This document shows positions 1 through 8,754 of a stretch of DNA of 64,000 nucleotides, in pieces. Position numbers and translations under genes: made by a program. The DNA is from Draconibacterium aestuarii (GTDB taxonomy: Bacteria > Bacteroidota > Bacteroidia > Bacteroidales > Prolixibacteraceae): positions 120,132-184,131 of the forward strand of contig JAPOHD010000017.1 in the NCBI GenBank assembly GCA_026671195.1, written 5' to 3'. Within the stretch, counting starts at the first letter, position 1, and each line of letters opens with the position of its first letter. Below the pieces are notes generated by a model, which ran no database searches, was not told the origin of the DNA, and was given only the letters and a program-made list of their open reading frames with translations.

Positions 1-1
1 A

Positions 2-256
2 CCGGTTTTACTGGAAGGCACAAACAAGTGTTACATTACTTCTCAAAACCACGGATTTGCTGTTAAAACTGAAACTTTACCTGAGGATTGGATGCCACTT
101 TTTACGAATGTAAACGATGAAACCAACGAAGGAATCAAGCACAAAACATTGCCGTTCTTTTCAACTCAGTTCCACCCGGAAGCGTCGAGCGGACCAACTG
201 ACACAGAATTTTTATTTGACGAGTTCATGAAAAATGTTGAAGAATCGAAAAAGTAA
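2..256 (+). CDS. carA: Carbamoyl-phosphate synthase small subunit, C-terminal part (cut by window edge)
   Basis: Only the last 84 codons are inside the window, read in the frame that ends with TAA at 254-256. The visible part is the C-terminal end of the class I glutamine amidotransferase domain: it holds the QNHGFAV segment and the [10 protein letters not shown] segment with the catalytic His-Glu pair of the triad. The nucleophile Cys lies upstream of the window. CarA hydrolyses glutamine and passes ammonia to CarB to make carbamoyl phosphate for arginine and pyrimidine synthesis in the cytoplasm. It lies 26 bp ahead of carB on the same strand, so a carAB operon is likely. Identification is secure from the motif and the neighbour. 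Confidence 0.95.
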   Translation, partial: PVLLEGTNKCYITSQNHGFAVKTETLPEDWMPLFTNVNDETNEGIKHKTLPFFSTQFHPEASSGPTDTEFLFDEFMKNVEESKK

Positions 257-282
257 ATCATTCACCGAAATAAAAAAACATC

Positions 283-3200
283 ATGATAGATACACACATT
301 AAGAAAGCGATAGTTCTTGGTTCGGGAGCCTTAAAAATCGGAGAGGCCGGTGAATTTGATTACTCGGGGTCGCAAGCACTAAAAGCGCTAAAAGAGGAAG
401 GCGTTGAAACCGTTCTTATAAATCCGAACATTGCAACCATTCAAACTTCGGAGAACATTGCCGATAAAATATATTTCCTTCCGGTTACTCCTCATTTTGT
501 TGAAGAAGTAATTAAAAAAGAAAAACCACAGGGAATATTACTCGCATTTGGAGGACAAACTGCTCTGAACTGCGGTGTGGCACTTTTCGAATCGGGAGTT
601 CTTGAAAAATACAATGTTGAAGTTGTGGGTACGCCGGTACAATCGATTATTGATACTGAAGACCGCGACATTTTTGCCAACATGCTCGATGAAATTGATG
701 TAAAAACCTGTAAAAGTATTGCAGCGTCGAACATGGCAGAAGCAAAAGCTGCAGCAAAAGAAGTTGGCTTTCCAATCATCATCCGTGCTGCGTACACTCT
801 TGGTGGTTTGGGTTCGGGTTTCTGCGAAAATGAAGAGGAACTGGAAAAACTGGCAGGAAGTGCATTTTCGTATTCACCACAAATTCTTGTTGAAGAATCG
901 ATTAAAGGATGGAAAGAAGTTGAATACGAAGTGGTTCGCGACAAATACGACAACTGTATTACGGTTTGTAACATGGAAAACTTCGATCCGCTGGGAATTC
1001 ATACCGGCGAAAGTATCGTTGTTGCACCTTCGCAAACGCTTTCTAATTCAGAATACCACAAATTAAGGGCAATTGCTATTAAAATTATCCGTCGCGTTGG
1101 AGTGGTTGGAGAATGTAACGTACAATATGCACTTGATCCACATTCTGAAGATTACCGCGTGATTGAGGTAAATGCGCGTTTATCGCGTTCTTCGGCACTG
1201 GCATCGAAAGCTACGGGCTACCCACTGGCCTTTGTTGCGGCAAAACTGGGTTTAGGTTACGGTTTGCACCAACTAAAAAACTCGGTTACCAAAGTAACTA
1301 CAGCTTGTTTTGAGCCTGCTCTTGACTACTGCGTAGTTAAAATTCCGCGTTGGGATTTAACTAAATTTGTGGGTGTTTCGAAAAATATTGGAAGTTCGAT
1401 GAAATCGGTGGGTGAAATTATGGCTATCGGTCGTACTTTCGAAGAAGCCATTCAGAAAGGGATTCGAATGGTAGGTATTGGAATGCATGGTTTTGTCGCC
1501 AATAAAGAAGAAATTACAATTGAAGCAATTGAAGAGGAATTGACGAATCCGACCGACCGCAGAATTTTTGCAATCGCCGAAGCGTTTAACAAAGGATATT
1601 CGATTGATGAAATCTACGATAAAACAAAAATTGACCGCTGGTTTTTGCAAAAGCTAAATAACATTTTCAAAATACATAATGATTTAATTGAGATTAACGA
1701 ACTGGAGAGCGTTCCGGACATGTTACTCAAAGCATCAAAACAAGCCGGTTATTCCGACTTCCAAATTGCAAGACTGGTATTAAAAAGTTCGAACAAAGCC
1801 ATTAATCAGGATTTACTGAAAGTAAGAAATTACAGGAAATCAAAAGGCATTTTGCCGGTTGTAAAACAAATTGATACGCTTGCCGGAGAATATCCTGCAC
1901 AAACCAACTATTTGTACATGACCTATAGCGGGCAGGAGCACGATATAGAATTTGTACACGATGATAAGTCGGTTATTGTTCTTGGTTCGGGAGCATATCG
2001 GATTGGAAGTTCGGTTGAGTTTGACTGGTGTAGTGTAAATGCCGTTGAAACCATTAAAAAGGAGAATTACCGCTCGGTAATGATCAATTACAACCCTGAA
2101 ACGGTAAGTACAGATTACGATACTTGCGACCGCCTGTATTTTGACGAACTGACATTTGAGCGGGTAATGGACATTGTTGATTTGGAAGATCCGCACGGGG
2201 TTATTGTTTCGGTGGGAGGTCAGATCCCAAACAACCTGGCCATGAAACTCTACGGACAGGACGTGCCGATTTTAGGAACAACAGCACTTAAAATTGATAA
2301 CGCTGAAGACCGTGAGAAATTCTCATCCTTATTAGATGACCTTAAAGTTGATCAGCCACGTTGGGCACGACTTTCAACCATTGAAGAAATTCACAAGTTT
2401 GTTGATGAAGTGGGCTATCCGCTTTTGATTCGTCCTTCGTACGTACTTTCCGGTGCAGCAATGAATGTGGTTTCAAACTCCGACCAACTGGAGCATTTCC
2501 TTGAAATGGCTGCCAATGTTTCGAAAGAACACCCGGTTGTGGTTACAGAATTTATCGAACAGGCAAAGGAGATTGAAATTGATGCAGTTGCCAACAAAGG
2601 AGAGATGATTGCGTATGCCATTTCGGAACACGTGGAATTTGCCGGTGTTCACTCAGGCGACGCGACCATTGTTTTCCCGCCACAGAAACTGTATGTTGAA
2701 ACCATTAGGAGAGTAAAAAAGATTGCCCGCGAAATTGCAAAAGGACTGGAAATTACCGGACCATTTAATATGCAGTTTTTGGCAAAAGACAACGATATAA
2801 AAGTTATCGAATGTAACCTGCGTGCTTCACGTAGCTTCCCGTTTGTTTCGAAGGTAATGAAACTTAACCTTATCGAAATAGCAACTAAAGTGATGCTGGG
2901 AATTGATGTTCCAAAACCAGACAAATCGTTATTCGAGTTAGATTATGTGGGCGTTAAAGCGCCACAATTCTCTTTTGCCCGCCTATTAAAAGCCGATCCT
3001 GTTTTGGGAGTTGATATGTCATCAACCGGAGAGGTTGGTTGTATCGGTGAGAACTATTACGAAGCTATTCTGAAATCGATGCTTTCGGTTGGTTATTCGT
3101 TCCCGAAAAAGAATATCCTTATTTCGTCGGGACCTTCGCGTGGAAAAATAGAGTTGCTGAACAGTGCAAGGTTGTTAAAAGAAAAAGGCTTAAATATTTT

Positions 3201-3516
3201 TGCAACCGAAGGAACCCATAAATTCTTCCGCGATAATGGAGTTGAAAACACTTTGGTGCACTGGCCCGATGAAGAAGACCAATCGCCAAATACCATTGAA
3301 ATGATTAAAAATAAGAAAATTGATTTGGTAATTAACATTCCGAAAAACCATACCAATCGCGAGTTGAAAAATGGTTATACTATTCGCAGAAGCTCAATCG
3401 ATTATAATGTTCCACTAATTACAAATGCAAGAGTAGCAAGTGCTTTCCTCTACGGTATTTGTAAATATACAATTGATGATATTGCGATTAAAAGCTGGGA
3501 CGAGTATAAATCTTAA
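283..3516 (+). CDS. carB: Carbamoyl-phosphate synthase large subunit
   Basis: The 1077-residue product has the family's usual length. It carries two tandem ATP-grasp halves (about residues 1-400 and 550-935), each opening with a VLGSGxxxIG nucleotide-binding segment (residues 12 onward and about 567 onward), and a C-terminal MGS-like allosteric domain (about 940-1070). The first half makes carboxyphosphate and carbamate, the second phosphorylates carbamate; ammonia comes from CarA through a tunnel. ATG at 283 is the natural start, following carA by 26 bp. A strong bidirectional terminator lies just behind the stop. I see nothing unusual in the sequence. The enzyme feeds both arginine and pyrimidine pathways; argH lies elsewhere in this window. 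Confidence 0.97.
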   Translation: MIDTHIKKAIVLGSGALKIGEAGEFDYSGSQALKALKEEGVETVLINPNIATIQTSENIADKIYFLPVTPHFVEEVIKKEKPQGILLAFGGQTALNCGVALFESGVLEKYNVEVVGTPVQSIIDTEDRDIFANMLDEIDVKTCKSIAASNMAEAKAAAKEVGFPIIIRAAYTLGGLGSGFCENEEELEKLAGSAFSYSPQILVEESIKGWKEVEYEVVRDKYDNCITVCNMENFDPLGIHTGESIVVAPSQTLSNSEYHKLRAIAIKIIRRVGVVGECNVQYALDPHSEDYRVIEVNARLSRSSALASKATGYPLAFVAAKLGLGYGLHQLKNSVTKVTTACFEPALDYCVVKIPRWDLTKFVGVSKNIGSSMKSVGEIMAIGRTFEEAIQKGIRMVGIGMHGFVANKEEITIEAIEEELTNPTDRRIFAIAEAFNKGYSIDEIYDKTKIDRWFLQKLNNIFKIHNDLIEINELESVPDMLLKASKQAGYSDFQIARLVLKSSNKAINQDLLKVRNYRKSKGILPVVKQIDTLAGEYPAQTNYLYMTYSGQEHDIEFVHDDKSVIVLGSGAYRIGSSVEFDWCSVNAVETIKKENYRSVMINYNPETVSTDYDTCDRLYFDELTFERVMDIVDLEDPHGVIVSVGGQIPNNLAMKLYGQDVPILGTTALKIDNAEDREKFSSLLDDLKVDQPRWARLSTIEEIHKFVDEVGYPLLIRPSYVLSGAAMNVVSNSDQLEHFLEMAANVSKEHPVVVTEFIEQAKEIEIDAVANKGEMIAYAISEHVEFAGVHSGDATIVFPPQKLYVETIRRVKKIAREIAKGLEITGPFNMQFLAKDNDIKVIECNLRASRSFPFVSKVMKLNLIEIATKVMLGIDVPKPDKSLFELDYVGVKAPQFSFARLLKADPVLGVDMSSTGEVGCIGENYYEAILKSMLSVGYSFPKKNILISSGPSRGKIELLNSARLLKEKGLNIFATEGTHKFFRDNGVENTLVHWPDEEDQSPNTIEMIKNKKIDLVINIPKNHTNRELKNGYTIRRSSIDYNVPLITNARVASAFLYGICKYTIDDIAIKSWDEYKS

Positions 3517-3535
3517 GATTTTTAAGTTACATTAT

Positions 3536-3571
3536 AAAAAAGCTCCGATAAAAATTTATCGGAGCTTTTTA
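3536..3571. terminator. Bidirectional intrinsic terminator between carB and the GH36-like gene
   Basis: A 12-bp perfect inverted repeat (AGCTCCGATAAA and its complement, 2-nt loop) is flanked by A5 on the left and T5 on the right, so it can end transcripts from both convergent genes. Confidence 0.85.
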
Positions 3572-3588
3572 TTTTGATTATTTCATTC

Positions 3589-6096
3589 TCAGTTTCTCGT
3601 TTTTATCTCTATCTCGCCTCCTGTTTGTGAAGTAACCGATAATAAAAAGGTATCCTTTTCCTCCTCTATTTTCATGGTTGCCACATCAGATTTTATTTCC
3701 GGCTTCCCGTTTCTTTTTGGCCATAAAATCCTCTGATTCCCCCCGGTTTCACATGTGTATTTAAAAACACCTTCATTCAAATCCGCATCAACAATACTTG
3801 CAGTTGACAACCAAATTGAAATCCCGGTACTTTTATTTGGCAAAATAAGAACTGCCACCGACGATTCCACACCTTGAAACGAAAGTGATGTTTCTATTTT
3901 CGACTCATTAAAAGTGTATGCAGTATTTAACACGACCAGCATTTTCTCAGGTGCAACTTCAATATTTAAATCAACTTCTGTTGGGCCTGATGTAAACGCA
4001 ATTACCTGCCCTGCCGCTTCATCTTTGTTTACCACAGAATATATTTCCGGTGAGTCTCCAACTTTTCCAATAACCACGGGATTAATATTTTCCAGGTAGG
4101 GCAAAACTTTTTTTGAAAGTTGTACCTGTTTTCCAATCCATTTTCTTTCATTCGAATTCATAAGTTCCAGATTTCCCCAAAAGCCGTGACCGGCCAGCAT
4201 TGAATTATGAACATTGTATTTCATATTACCGGTAATGTTATGCGGATAATTGGCATAGGTAAAAAGTTCGAGTGGAATAATCCCCGCAAATTCGTTGGCA
4301 ATCGTCCGCATCGATTGTGCCCTGAACGTGGAATAATCGTTATACCAGCTAGCCCCATTATTCATCCAGAAAAGTTTCCCCTGACTTAACGGCGCCAGTC
4401 CAACCATTACGCGCCGGGCTTCGGTTAAATCCATTTCGATTACCAGTTCGGGTTCGTAATCGGTTAATATCTCCATTGCACGGACGACATAAATGGGCAA
4501 TAAATATTCATAACGTGCCCGGATTTCATCCCTGGGATAGGTTTCGTTACCGTGCTGCAAATTAGATAACGTACTATAAAATGTGTTGATGGCATCCCAC
4601 TTCATAAAACGGCACCCCTGGTCAATCATATTTTTGCAATCTTCAACAAAAAGATCGAAAAAACCACTAACAAAATCGAAAGCCGGATGGTTCCATTGTG
4701 CTAAAATCGGTACGCCTTCCGAATCTTTTACCACCCAATCATAATGGTCTTTAAACCGTTGTGTTGTGGAATCAATTCCCATAGGCGAATACCATAATCC
4801 GAGCTTCATTCCATGTTTGTCGAGTCGCTCTTTTATGGGAGCCAAACCTTCAGACAAACGTTCTTTGTTGGGGTACCAGATTCCCTGAGTCACTTGCCAG
4901 CCATCGTCAAGCACAAAAATATCAACGCCCAGTTCGGCGGCATATTCAATTTCTTCAAAAATGCGGTCGTAGGTTAAAATCCCACGCAGCGGCTTATTCT
5001 TGTCGTTGCGTTGCAAACCCCATGTATTGTAATAGTATTCCGGAACTCGCGAAGCAGGTTTCTCACAAATCTGATTCAACAAATAATTTCTGAGCATTAA
5101 TTTCCCCTCCTCCAAATCGTTTCCCGGATACATTCCTGTGGCAGTCCAAACGGTAGTATAAGGATGGTTTTTATCAATACTTTCTCCTTCCAGATATCCA
5201 CCCCGCAACACATCAACCGATACATTTACAACATCATTTCCAGTTTGAGATGCAATCGCCAAAAACTTAAAATCGTCTTCGTATAATTCGAAATTAAACA
5301 TTCCTTTAACGCCCTGCATAGCATCATTAATCAGGCTCCCTTTCCCTGCAACTGTTTCTTTTCGCAACAGTCCGTTTAGATTATCCTGAGAAGCATGTTC
5401 GTATGCTGTAAACCAACTCATTTCGCCGGTGTTCAGAATCGAAACAGGACCTTTCCGTTCTGATTTGGCTGAAGTAACATTGGACTGCAAAATATTTGGG
5501 TAATACATGTGATTACCTTTCTTTTTATCACCAAATGTAATGGGTGTTTTTTCGTATGTTGCTATTCTTATTTCGGTCGCTTCAACAGGAGTATTACCGG
5601 TATTATTTATTGTATAACCCGGAAATTTAAAGTGCAACTCTCCGTTTAGTTTATTCAGCTTAAATACTTCGCCTTCCGAACGCAGTTCGAGCTTTTCGCG
5701 AATTAAAGTCGATCCCGGAAATACTTGCTGAAAAATTACAACCTGCAAACCATTAACAGGTGATTTAACACCCTTAAAAATAAGTTGATATTCGGTTCCT
5801 CCATTCCCCATATTGCGTTCAGAGTGGTTTTCAAAGCCCCACAACTCATCATTGGAGGTTACCAACTGATTATCGATTACAAATTCGAAAAAGGCCTGTT
5901 CCCCGGAATTGGCAATTTCGCCTTTCAATGGCGTGTAATGAAAACTCACCCCTATTGGACCGGCCTTGGTTTCACTCCATGTAAAAGTTTTGGTAAATAA
6001 TGAATTGCCCAATTCGAATTGATTTTGCCGTGGTTTACACGAACCAAAACAAACAATTAATGAAAGATAAAGAATAGTTACAGATTTAGTTGACAT
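3589..6096 (-). CDS. GH36-like (clan GH-D) glycoside hydrolase, putative lipoprotein
   Basis: The product is about 835 residues from the ATG at 6096; an upstream in-frame ATG at 6123 is possible, but the chosen start gives a proper lipoprotein signal (MSTKSVTILYLSLIVCFGSC, with Cys20 as lipidation site). The N-terminal half is a beta-rich domain, followed by a TIM-barrel carrying LDDGWQ (about residue 395) and MKWDAIN (about residue 500), the latter matching the KxD nucleophile motif of GH36 alpha-galactosidases and raffinose-synthase-like enzymes. The usual Cys-rich acid/base segment of bacterial alpha-galactosidases is not seen; its place seems taken by IEMDLTEARR. Substrate cannot be assigned. 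It stands alone, convergent to carB. Likely anchored outside the cytoplasm and acting on alpha-galactosides or related glycans. Confidence 0.7.
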   Translation of the reverse strand: MSTKSVTILYLSLIVCFGSCKPRQNQFELGNSLFTKTFTWSETKAGPIGVSFHYTPLKGEIANSGEQAFFEFVIDNQLVTSNDELWGFENHSERNMGNGGTEYQLIFKGVKSPVNGLQVVIFQQVFPGSTLIREKLELRSEGEVFKLNKLNGELHFKFPGYTINNTGNTPVEATEIRIATYEKTPITFGDKKKGNHMYYPNILQSNVTSAKSERKGPVSILNTGEMSWFTAYEHASQDNLNGLLRKETVAGKGSLINDAMQGVKGMFNFELYEDDFKFLAIASQTGNDVVNVSVDVLRGGYLEGESIDKNHPYTTVWTATGMYPGNDLEEGKLMLRNYLLNQICEKPASRVPEYYYNTWGLQRNDKNKPLRGILTYDRIFEEIEYAAELGVDIFVLDDGWQVTQGIWYPNKERLSEGLAPIKERLDKHGMKLGLWYSPMGIDSTTQRFKDHYDWVVKDSEGVPILAQWNHPAFDFVSGFFDLFVEDCKNMIDQGCRFMKWDAINTFYSTLSNLQHGNETYPRDEIRARYEYLLPIYVVRAMEILTDYEPELVIEMDLTEARRVMVGLAPLSQGKLFWMNNGASWYNDYSTFRAQSMRTIANEFAGIIPLELFTYANYPHNITGNMKYNVHNSMLAGHGFWGNLELMNSNERKWIGKQVQLSKKVLPYLENINPVVIGKVGDSPEIYSVVNKDEAAGQVIAFTSGPTEVDLNIEVAPEKMLVVLNTAYTFNESKIETSLSFQGVESSVAVLILPNKSTGISIWLSTASIVDADLNEGVFKYTCETGGNQRILWPKRNGKPEIKSDVATMKIEEEKDTFLLSVTSQTGGEIEIKTRN

Positions 6097-6272
6097 ATAA
6101 TCTTTGTTTAAGTTGACAAGCAAAGATAGAAGATTAGGTCATTTTGAAAATCTCCTTTTAAAATTTTACATAGTATATAAATAACGAAAGGACTAAAGCT
6201 TACTATTTAAAAAGTCAACATTATTGAAAGTGGGGCAAACTTATGCAGCGACAGGTATCTTGGAATTATATA

Positions 6273-6308
6273 AATAAAGGCTTTGATATGATATTCAAAG
6301 CCTTTATT
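6273..6308. terminator. Hairpin behind the small ORF at 6309-6461
   Basis: Two 14-nt perfect arms (AATAAAGGCTTTGA and its complement) enclose an 8-nt loop. The arm ends are A/T rich, so it can act in either direction; on the minus strand it directly follows the stop of the small ORF. Confidence 0.55.
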
Positions 6309-6461
6309 CTAATTCAATATTACTTTCATTTTCCATTTCTTGGTTTTATCAAAAACCTCGATTTTGTTTTCTGTAACTCCTGAATGAATGCCGATTTTAA
6401 CTTTCCAAACCGGTCCTTGATCTTTCAGTCCTAATTTCCCTTTGTTAAAATTCTGTTCCAT
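6309..6461 (-). CDS. Small hypothetical protein (50 aa)
   Basis: An ATG-started frame of 50 codons ends in TAG directly in front of a hairpin terminator. The product begins MEQNFNKGKLGLKDQGPVWK and continues with a segment rich in Lys and beta-branched residues, ending KKWKMKVILN. I do not recognise it; it is soluble-looking and basic. It sits between the GH36-like gene and the HMA lipoprotein gene, all on the minus strand, with about 140 bp before it. It could be a genuine small protein, or the remnant tail of a larger gene. The terminator immediately behind the stop favours a real transcribed gene. Confidence 0.4.
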   Translation of the reverse strand: MEQNFNKGKLGLKDQGPVWKVKIGIHSGVTENKIEVFDKTKKWKMKVILN

Positions 6462-6599
6462 TGTTTTCTATATTAGTTGTTTTCTGCGGCTCAAATGCAA
6501 TATACCTATTAAACAAAAATTGTGCCTAATTATTTTTGTCAGTTATAAAGAAAACAATGTTGAAAACCAACCGCTAACTGCACCAACAAAAGCTGGCCA

Positions 6600-6905
6600 C
6601 TAGTTTTTTACAGTGTAACCTCTTTTTTCAACTGCCTGCTCAATTTCTGCCAATTCAAGTTTTGACGTATCGTACTCTATAACCGCAGTTGAATCATCGA
6701 GGGTAACTACCACATTTTTGATTCCTTCCAAATCATTAATCCCTTTTTCAACTGAAGCTACACAATTCGCACAATGTAATCCCCCAATATTTATGGTTGC
6801 TTCAACAATCTCTGCTGTTTGTTCTGTACTTCCCGTTCTTTTTTCGTTTCCTGAATTACAGGAAAACAAACCAACAATTGCAATCAGAAATAGAAGTTTT
6901 TTCAT
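6600..6905 (-). CDS. Heavy-metal-associated (HMA) domain lipoprotein
   Basis: The 101-residue product has a lipoprotein signal (MKKLLFLIAIVGLFSC, lipidated Cys16), a short polar linker, and one ferredoxin-like HMA domain (about residues 34-101) with the metal site GGLHCANC (Cys45, Cys48) and the closing KRGYTV segment. Such domains bind Cu(I), Hg(II) or similar soft metals; here the protein would sit on the membrane outside the cytoplasm, like MerP-type periplasmic carriers. It follows the DUF302 gene by 57 bp on the same strand, so both may be co-transcribed. No metal ATPase or RND pump is next to it in this window, so the partner is unknown. Confidence 0.8.
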   Translation of the reverse strand: MKKLLFLIAIVGLFSCNSGNEKRTGSTEQTAEIVEATINIGGLHCANCVASVEKGINDLEGIKNVVVTLDDSTAVIEYDTSKLELAEIEQAVEKRGYTVKN

Positions 6906-6962
6906 TTGATTTGATTTTTAGATTTTATTTTGGTTCAAATTATTTTTCTTTCAAAACGGGAA

Positions 6963-7433
6963 TTACATAAGTACCGGAGCCAGAATTTGTTCGTTTTCAG
7001 CACTGGCCGCCCCCATTACCGATCGCACACTTTTACCCATAAACTTTGAAAACAATCCAGCATTCAACATCGACACATAAGTTTTGCCGTCTTTTTCGTA
7101 CACAGCAACACGGCAAGGCATAATCGCAGAAACAGATCTTACCTCATCACTATTTAATATCTGATAAGCATGTTCAGGCTTACAAAGCGAAAAAACCATC
7201 ACAGGATTTACATCAAATCCATGTTTTTTCATCGTTGCTTGCAAATCGTATTTATGCGGCATACTCCAATTGTTTTCTGCAGCAGAATTCACAATAGCAT
7301 CAACAGTTTCGTTAAAGCCCAACTTGCTTTCATGCTCAACAAATATATGTTTCGGAAGAATAGCGATCAATACAAATACAGTGGCTGCAATCCCTATTGC
7401 AAGACCTGTTACAAACACAGTAATACTTTTCAT
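6963..7433 (-). CDS. DUF302 family membrane-anchored protein
   Basis: The 156-residue product has one N-terminal membrane helix (about residues 4-27) and then a DUF302 fold: the opening ESKLGFNETVDAI, the middle VMVFSLCKPEHAYQIL, and the IMPCRVAVYEKDGKTYVS strand are typical. DUF302 proteins are small beta-alpha proteins of unknown role, often found near cytochrome, sulfur or metal-handling genes. Two Cys residues in the conserved positions (in SLCKPEH and MPCRVAV) are notable because they could bind metal or haem or be redox active; this is inference. The HMA lipoprotein gene follows it 57 bp downstream. Confidence 0.75.
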   Translation of the reverse strand: MKSITVFVTGLAIGIAATVFVLIAILPKHIFVEHESKLGFNETVDAIVNSAAENNWSMPHKYDLQATMKKHGFDVNPVMVFSLCKPEHAYQILNSDEVRSVSAIMPCRVAVYEKDGKTYVSMLNAGLFSKFMGKSVRSVMGAASAENEQILAPVLM

Positions 7434-7526
7434 TATGGTTTTTTATTAAAATTCATTACAATAACAACAAATAAAAGTCTTTTGTTTTATCAATTTTATA
7501 AATCAGAATTAAGAAAAATCGATACA

Positions 7527-7557
7527 TAAAAAAAGGAGCTACCCAACAGATAACTCC
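7527..7557 (-). terminator. Intrinsic terminator of the cysteine synthase gene
   Basis: On the minus strand GGAGTTA and TAGCTCC pair (one G-U pair), followed directly by a run of seven to eight T. It starts 25 bp after the stop codon of the cysteine synthase gene. Confidence 0.8.
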
Positions 7558-7582
7558 TCTTATAAAACTTTCACAAAATGAA

Positions 7583-8494
7583 TTAATAAAGTCCTTCAAT
7601 AGACAAATATCTCTCTCCATGATCATAGGAGAACGTTAATATACGAGAACCTTTCGGCAGTTCGTTAATTTTTTTCGCGACAGCAGCGAGCGAAGCACCT
7701 GAAGATATTCCGACAAAAAGCCCTTCTTGTTTAGCTGCTTTCTGAGCATATTCAAAAGCTTCTTCTTTGCTAATTTCAATTGTGCCATCCAATAATTCAG
7801 TATTCAGGTTTTTAGGAATAAATCCGGCACCTATTCCCTGAATTGCATGAGGACCAGGCCCTTTACCACCAATCACCGGACTTGTGTCGGGTTCAACAGC
7901 AAATACTTTAAGATTCGGAAACTTCTGCTTTAGCACTTCGGCAACTCCGGTTATGTGCCCTCCTGTACCAACACCTGTAATCAGGTAATCAAATCCTTCA
8001 GGAAAATCCTTCAAAATTTCTTGTGCAGTTGTTTTGCGATGAATATCAACATTTGCAGGATTGTCGAACTGAAGAGGTATCCATGAATTTTCGATACCTT
8101 CAGCCAATTCCTCAGCTTTGGCAATGGCACCTTTCATCCCTTTTTCTTTTGGCGTAAGCTCCAGTTCTGCGCCTAAAGCCAATAGAGCTTTTCTGCGCTC
8201 CAACGACATCGATTCAGGCATTGTTAAAATCAATCGATATCCTTTAACTGCCGCTACCAGAGCCAATCCAATACCGGTATTGCCCGAGGTTGGCTCAATA
8301 ATTACAGAGCCTTCGTTTAAGATACCCTTCTGCTCTGCATCTTCAATCATCGCTAAGGCAATTCGGTCTTTGATACTTCCTCCAGGATTTGTTTTTTCAA
8401 CCTTTACCCAAACTTCATAGTCAGCTGGGTACAGTCTGTTTAATTTCACATGCGGCGTGTTGCCAATAGTCTCTAAAATGTTTTGAGCTTTCAT
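7583..8494 (-). CDS. cysK: Cysteine synthase (O-acetylserine sulfhydrylase)
   Basis: The 303-residue product is a fold-type II PLP enzyme. The PLP-binding Lys is Lys42 in NPGGSIKDR, the substrate loop TSGNTG is at residues 69-74, and the phosphate-binding [10 protein letters not shown] is near residue 175. It joins O-acetylserine and sulfide to give cysteine. CysK and CysM are hard to separate by eye, so the symbol is tentative. The start is ATG at 8494. Upstream lies a transcribed leader with a Cys-rich 17-codon ORF and a terminator hairpin (separate entries), which points to attenuation by cysteinyl-tRNA supply. A terminator follows the gene, so it is monocistronic. Confidence 0.93.
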   Translation of the reverse strand: MKAQNILETIGNTPHVKLNRLYPADYEVWVKVEKTNPGGSIKDRIALAMIEDAEQKGILNEGSVIIEPTSGNTGIGLALVAAVKGYRLILTMPESMSLERRKALLALGAELELTPKEKGMKGAIAKAEELAEGIENSWIPLQFDNPANVDIHRKTTAQEILKDFPEGFDYLITGVGTGGHITGVAEVLKQKFPNLKVFAVEPDTSPVIGGKGPGPHAIQGIGAGFIPKNLNTELLDGTIEISKEEAFEYAQKAAKQEGLFVGISSGASLAAVAKKINELPKGSRILTFSYDHGERYLSIEGLY

Positions 8495-8536
8495 TTTTTA
8501 ATTTTTGAATTATTATTACGGTAAATTGTCTGTTTA

Positions 8537-8576
8537 AAACAAGAAGACCTCCCTGATCACTCAGGAAGGTCTTCTT
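8537..8576 (-). terminator. Attenuator hairpin in the cysteine synthase leader
   Basis: On the minus strand a 16-bp stem (arms at 8561-8576 and 8541-8556, one G-U pair, loop GUGA) is followed by a U-rich tract (CUUGUUUU). It lies 24 bp after the leader peptide stop and 42 bp before the cysteine synthase start, so it would terminate before the gene. The CCUUCCU in its 5' arm (8563-8569) is complementary to GGGAAGG inside the leader ORF (8619-8625), giving a possible antiterminator. Confidence 0.8.
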
Positions 8577-8600
8577 TATAATAATTGTTAGCTGTTTAAA

Positions 8601-8654
8601 CTACATTATAATAACACCCCTTCCCGATTGCAGGAAACAACAACACATCATCAT
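8601..8654 (-). CDS. Cys-rich leader peptide of cysteine synthase gene
   Basis: A 17-codon ORF reads MMMCCCFLQSGRGVIIM and ends in TAG. Three consecutive UGU codons follow three possible AUG starts. It is placed between an apparent promoter region and a strong terminator hairpin in front of the cysteine synthase gene. Its job would be regulatory: ribosomes stalling at the Cys codons when Cys-tRNA is scarce would leave GGGAAGG (8619-8625, 12 nt past the last Cys codon) free to pair with CCUUCCU of the terminator stem and allow read-through; ribosomes that run to the stop would cover it. The sequence relations are seen; the mechanism is inferred from classical amino acid operon attenuation. Confidence 0.75.
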   Translation of the reverse strand: MMMCCCFLQSGRGVIIM

Positions 8655-8745
8655 ATTGTAACAGGTGTTTTTCATAATGGACGCAAGATATGTAATTTTT
8701 ATTAATTCTAAATAGTAAATATGAAAAAAATCATGTTTTTGTTCT

Positions 8746-8754
8746 ATTTGTTAA
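8746..8754. repeat. Left target-site duplication of the IS element
   Basis: ATTTGTTAA directly abuts the left inverted repeat and is identical to 10067-10075 beyond the right end, as expected for a 9-bp duplication by an IS4-family element. Confidence 0.9.

Noticed and set aside
8495..8754. SAM riboswitch upstream of cysteine synthase
   Set aside because: The conserved SAM-I core is not seen; the Cys-codon leader ORF with antiterminator fits better.
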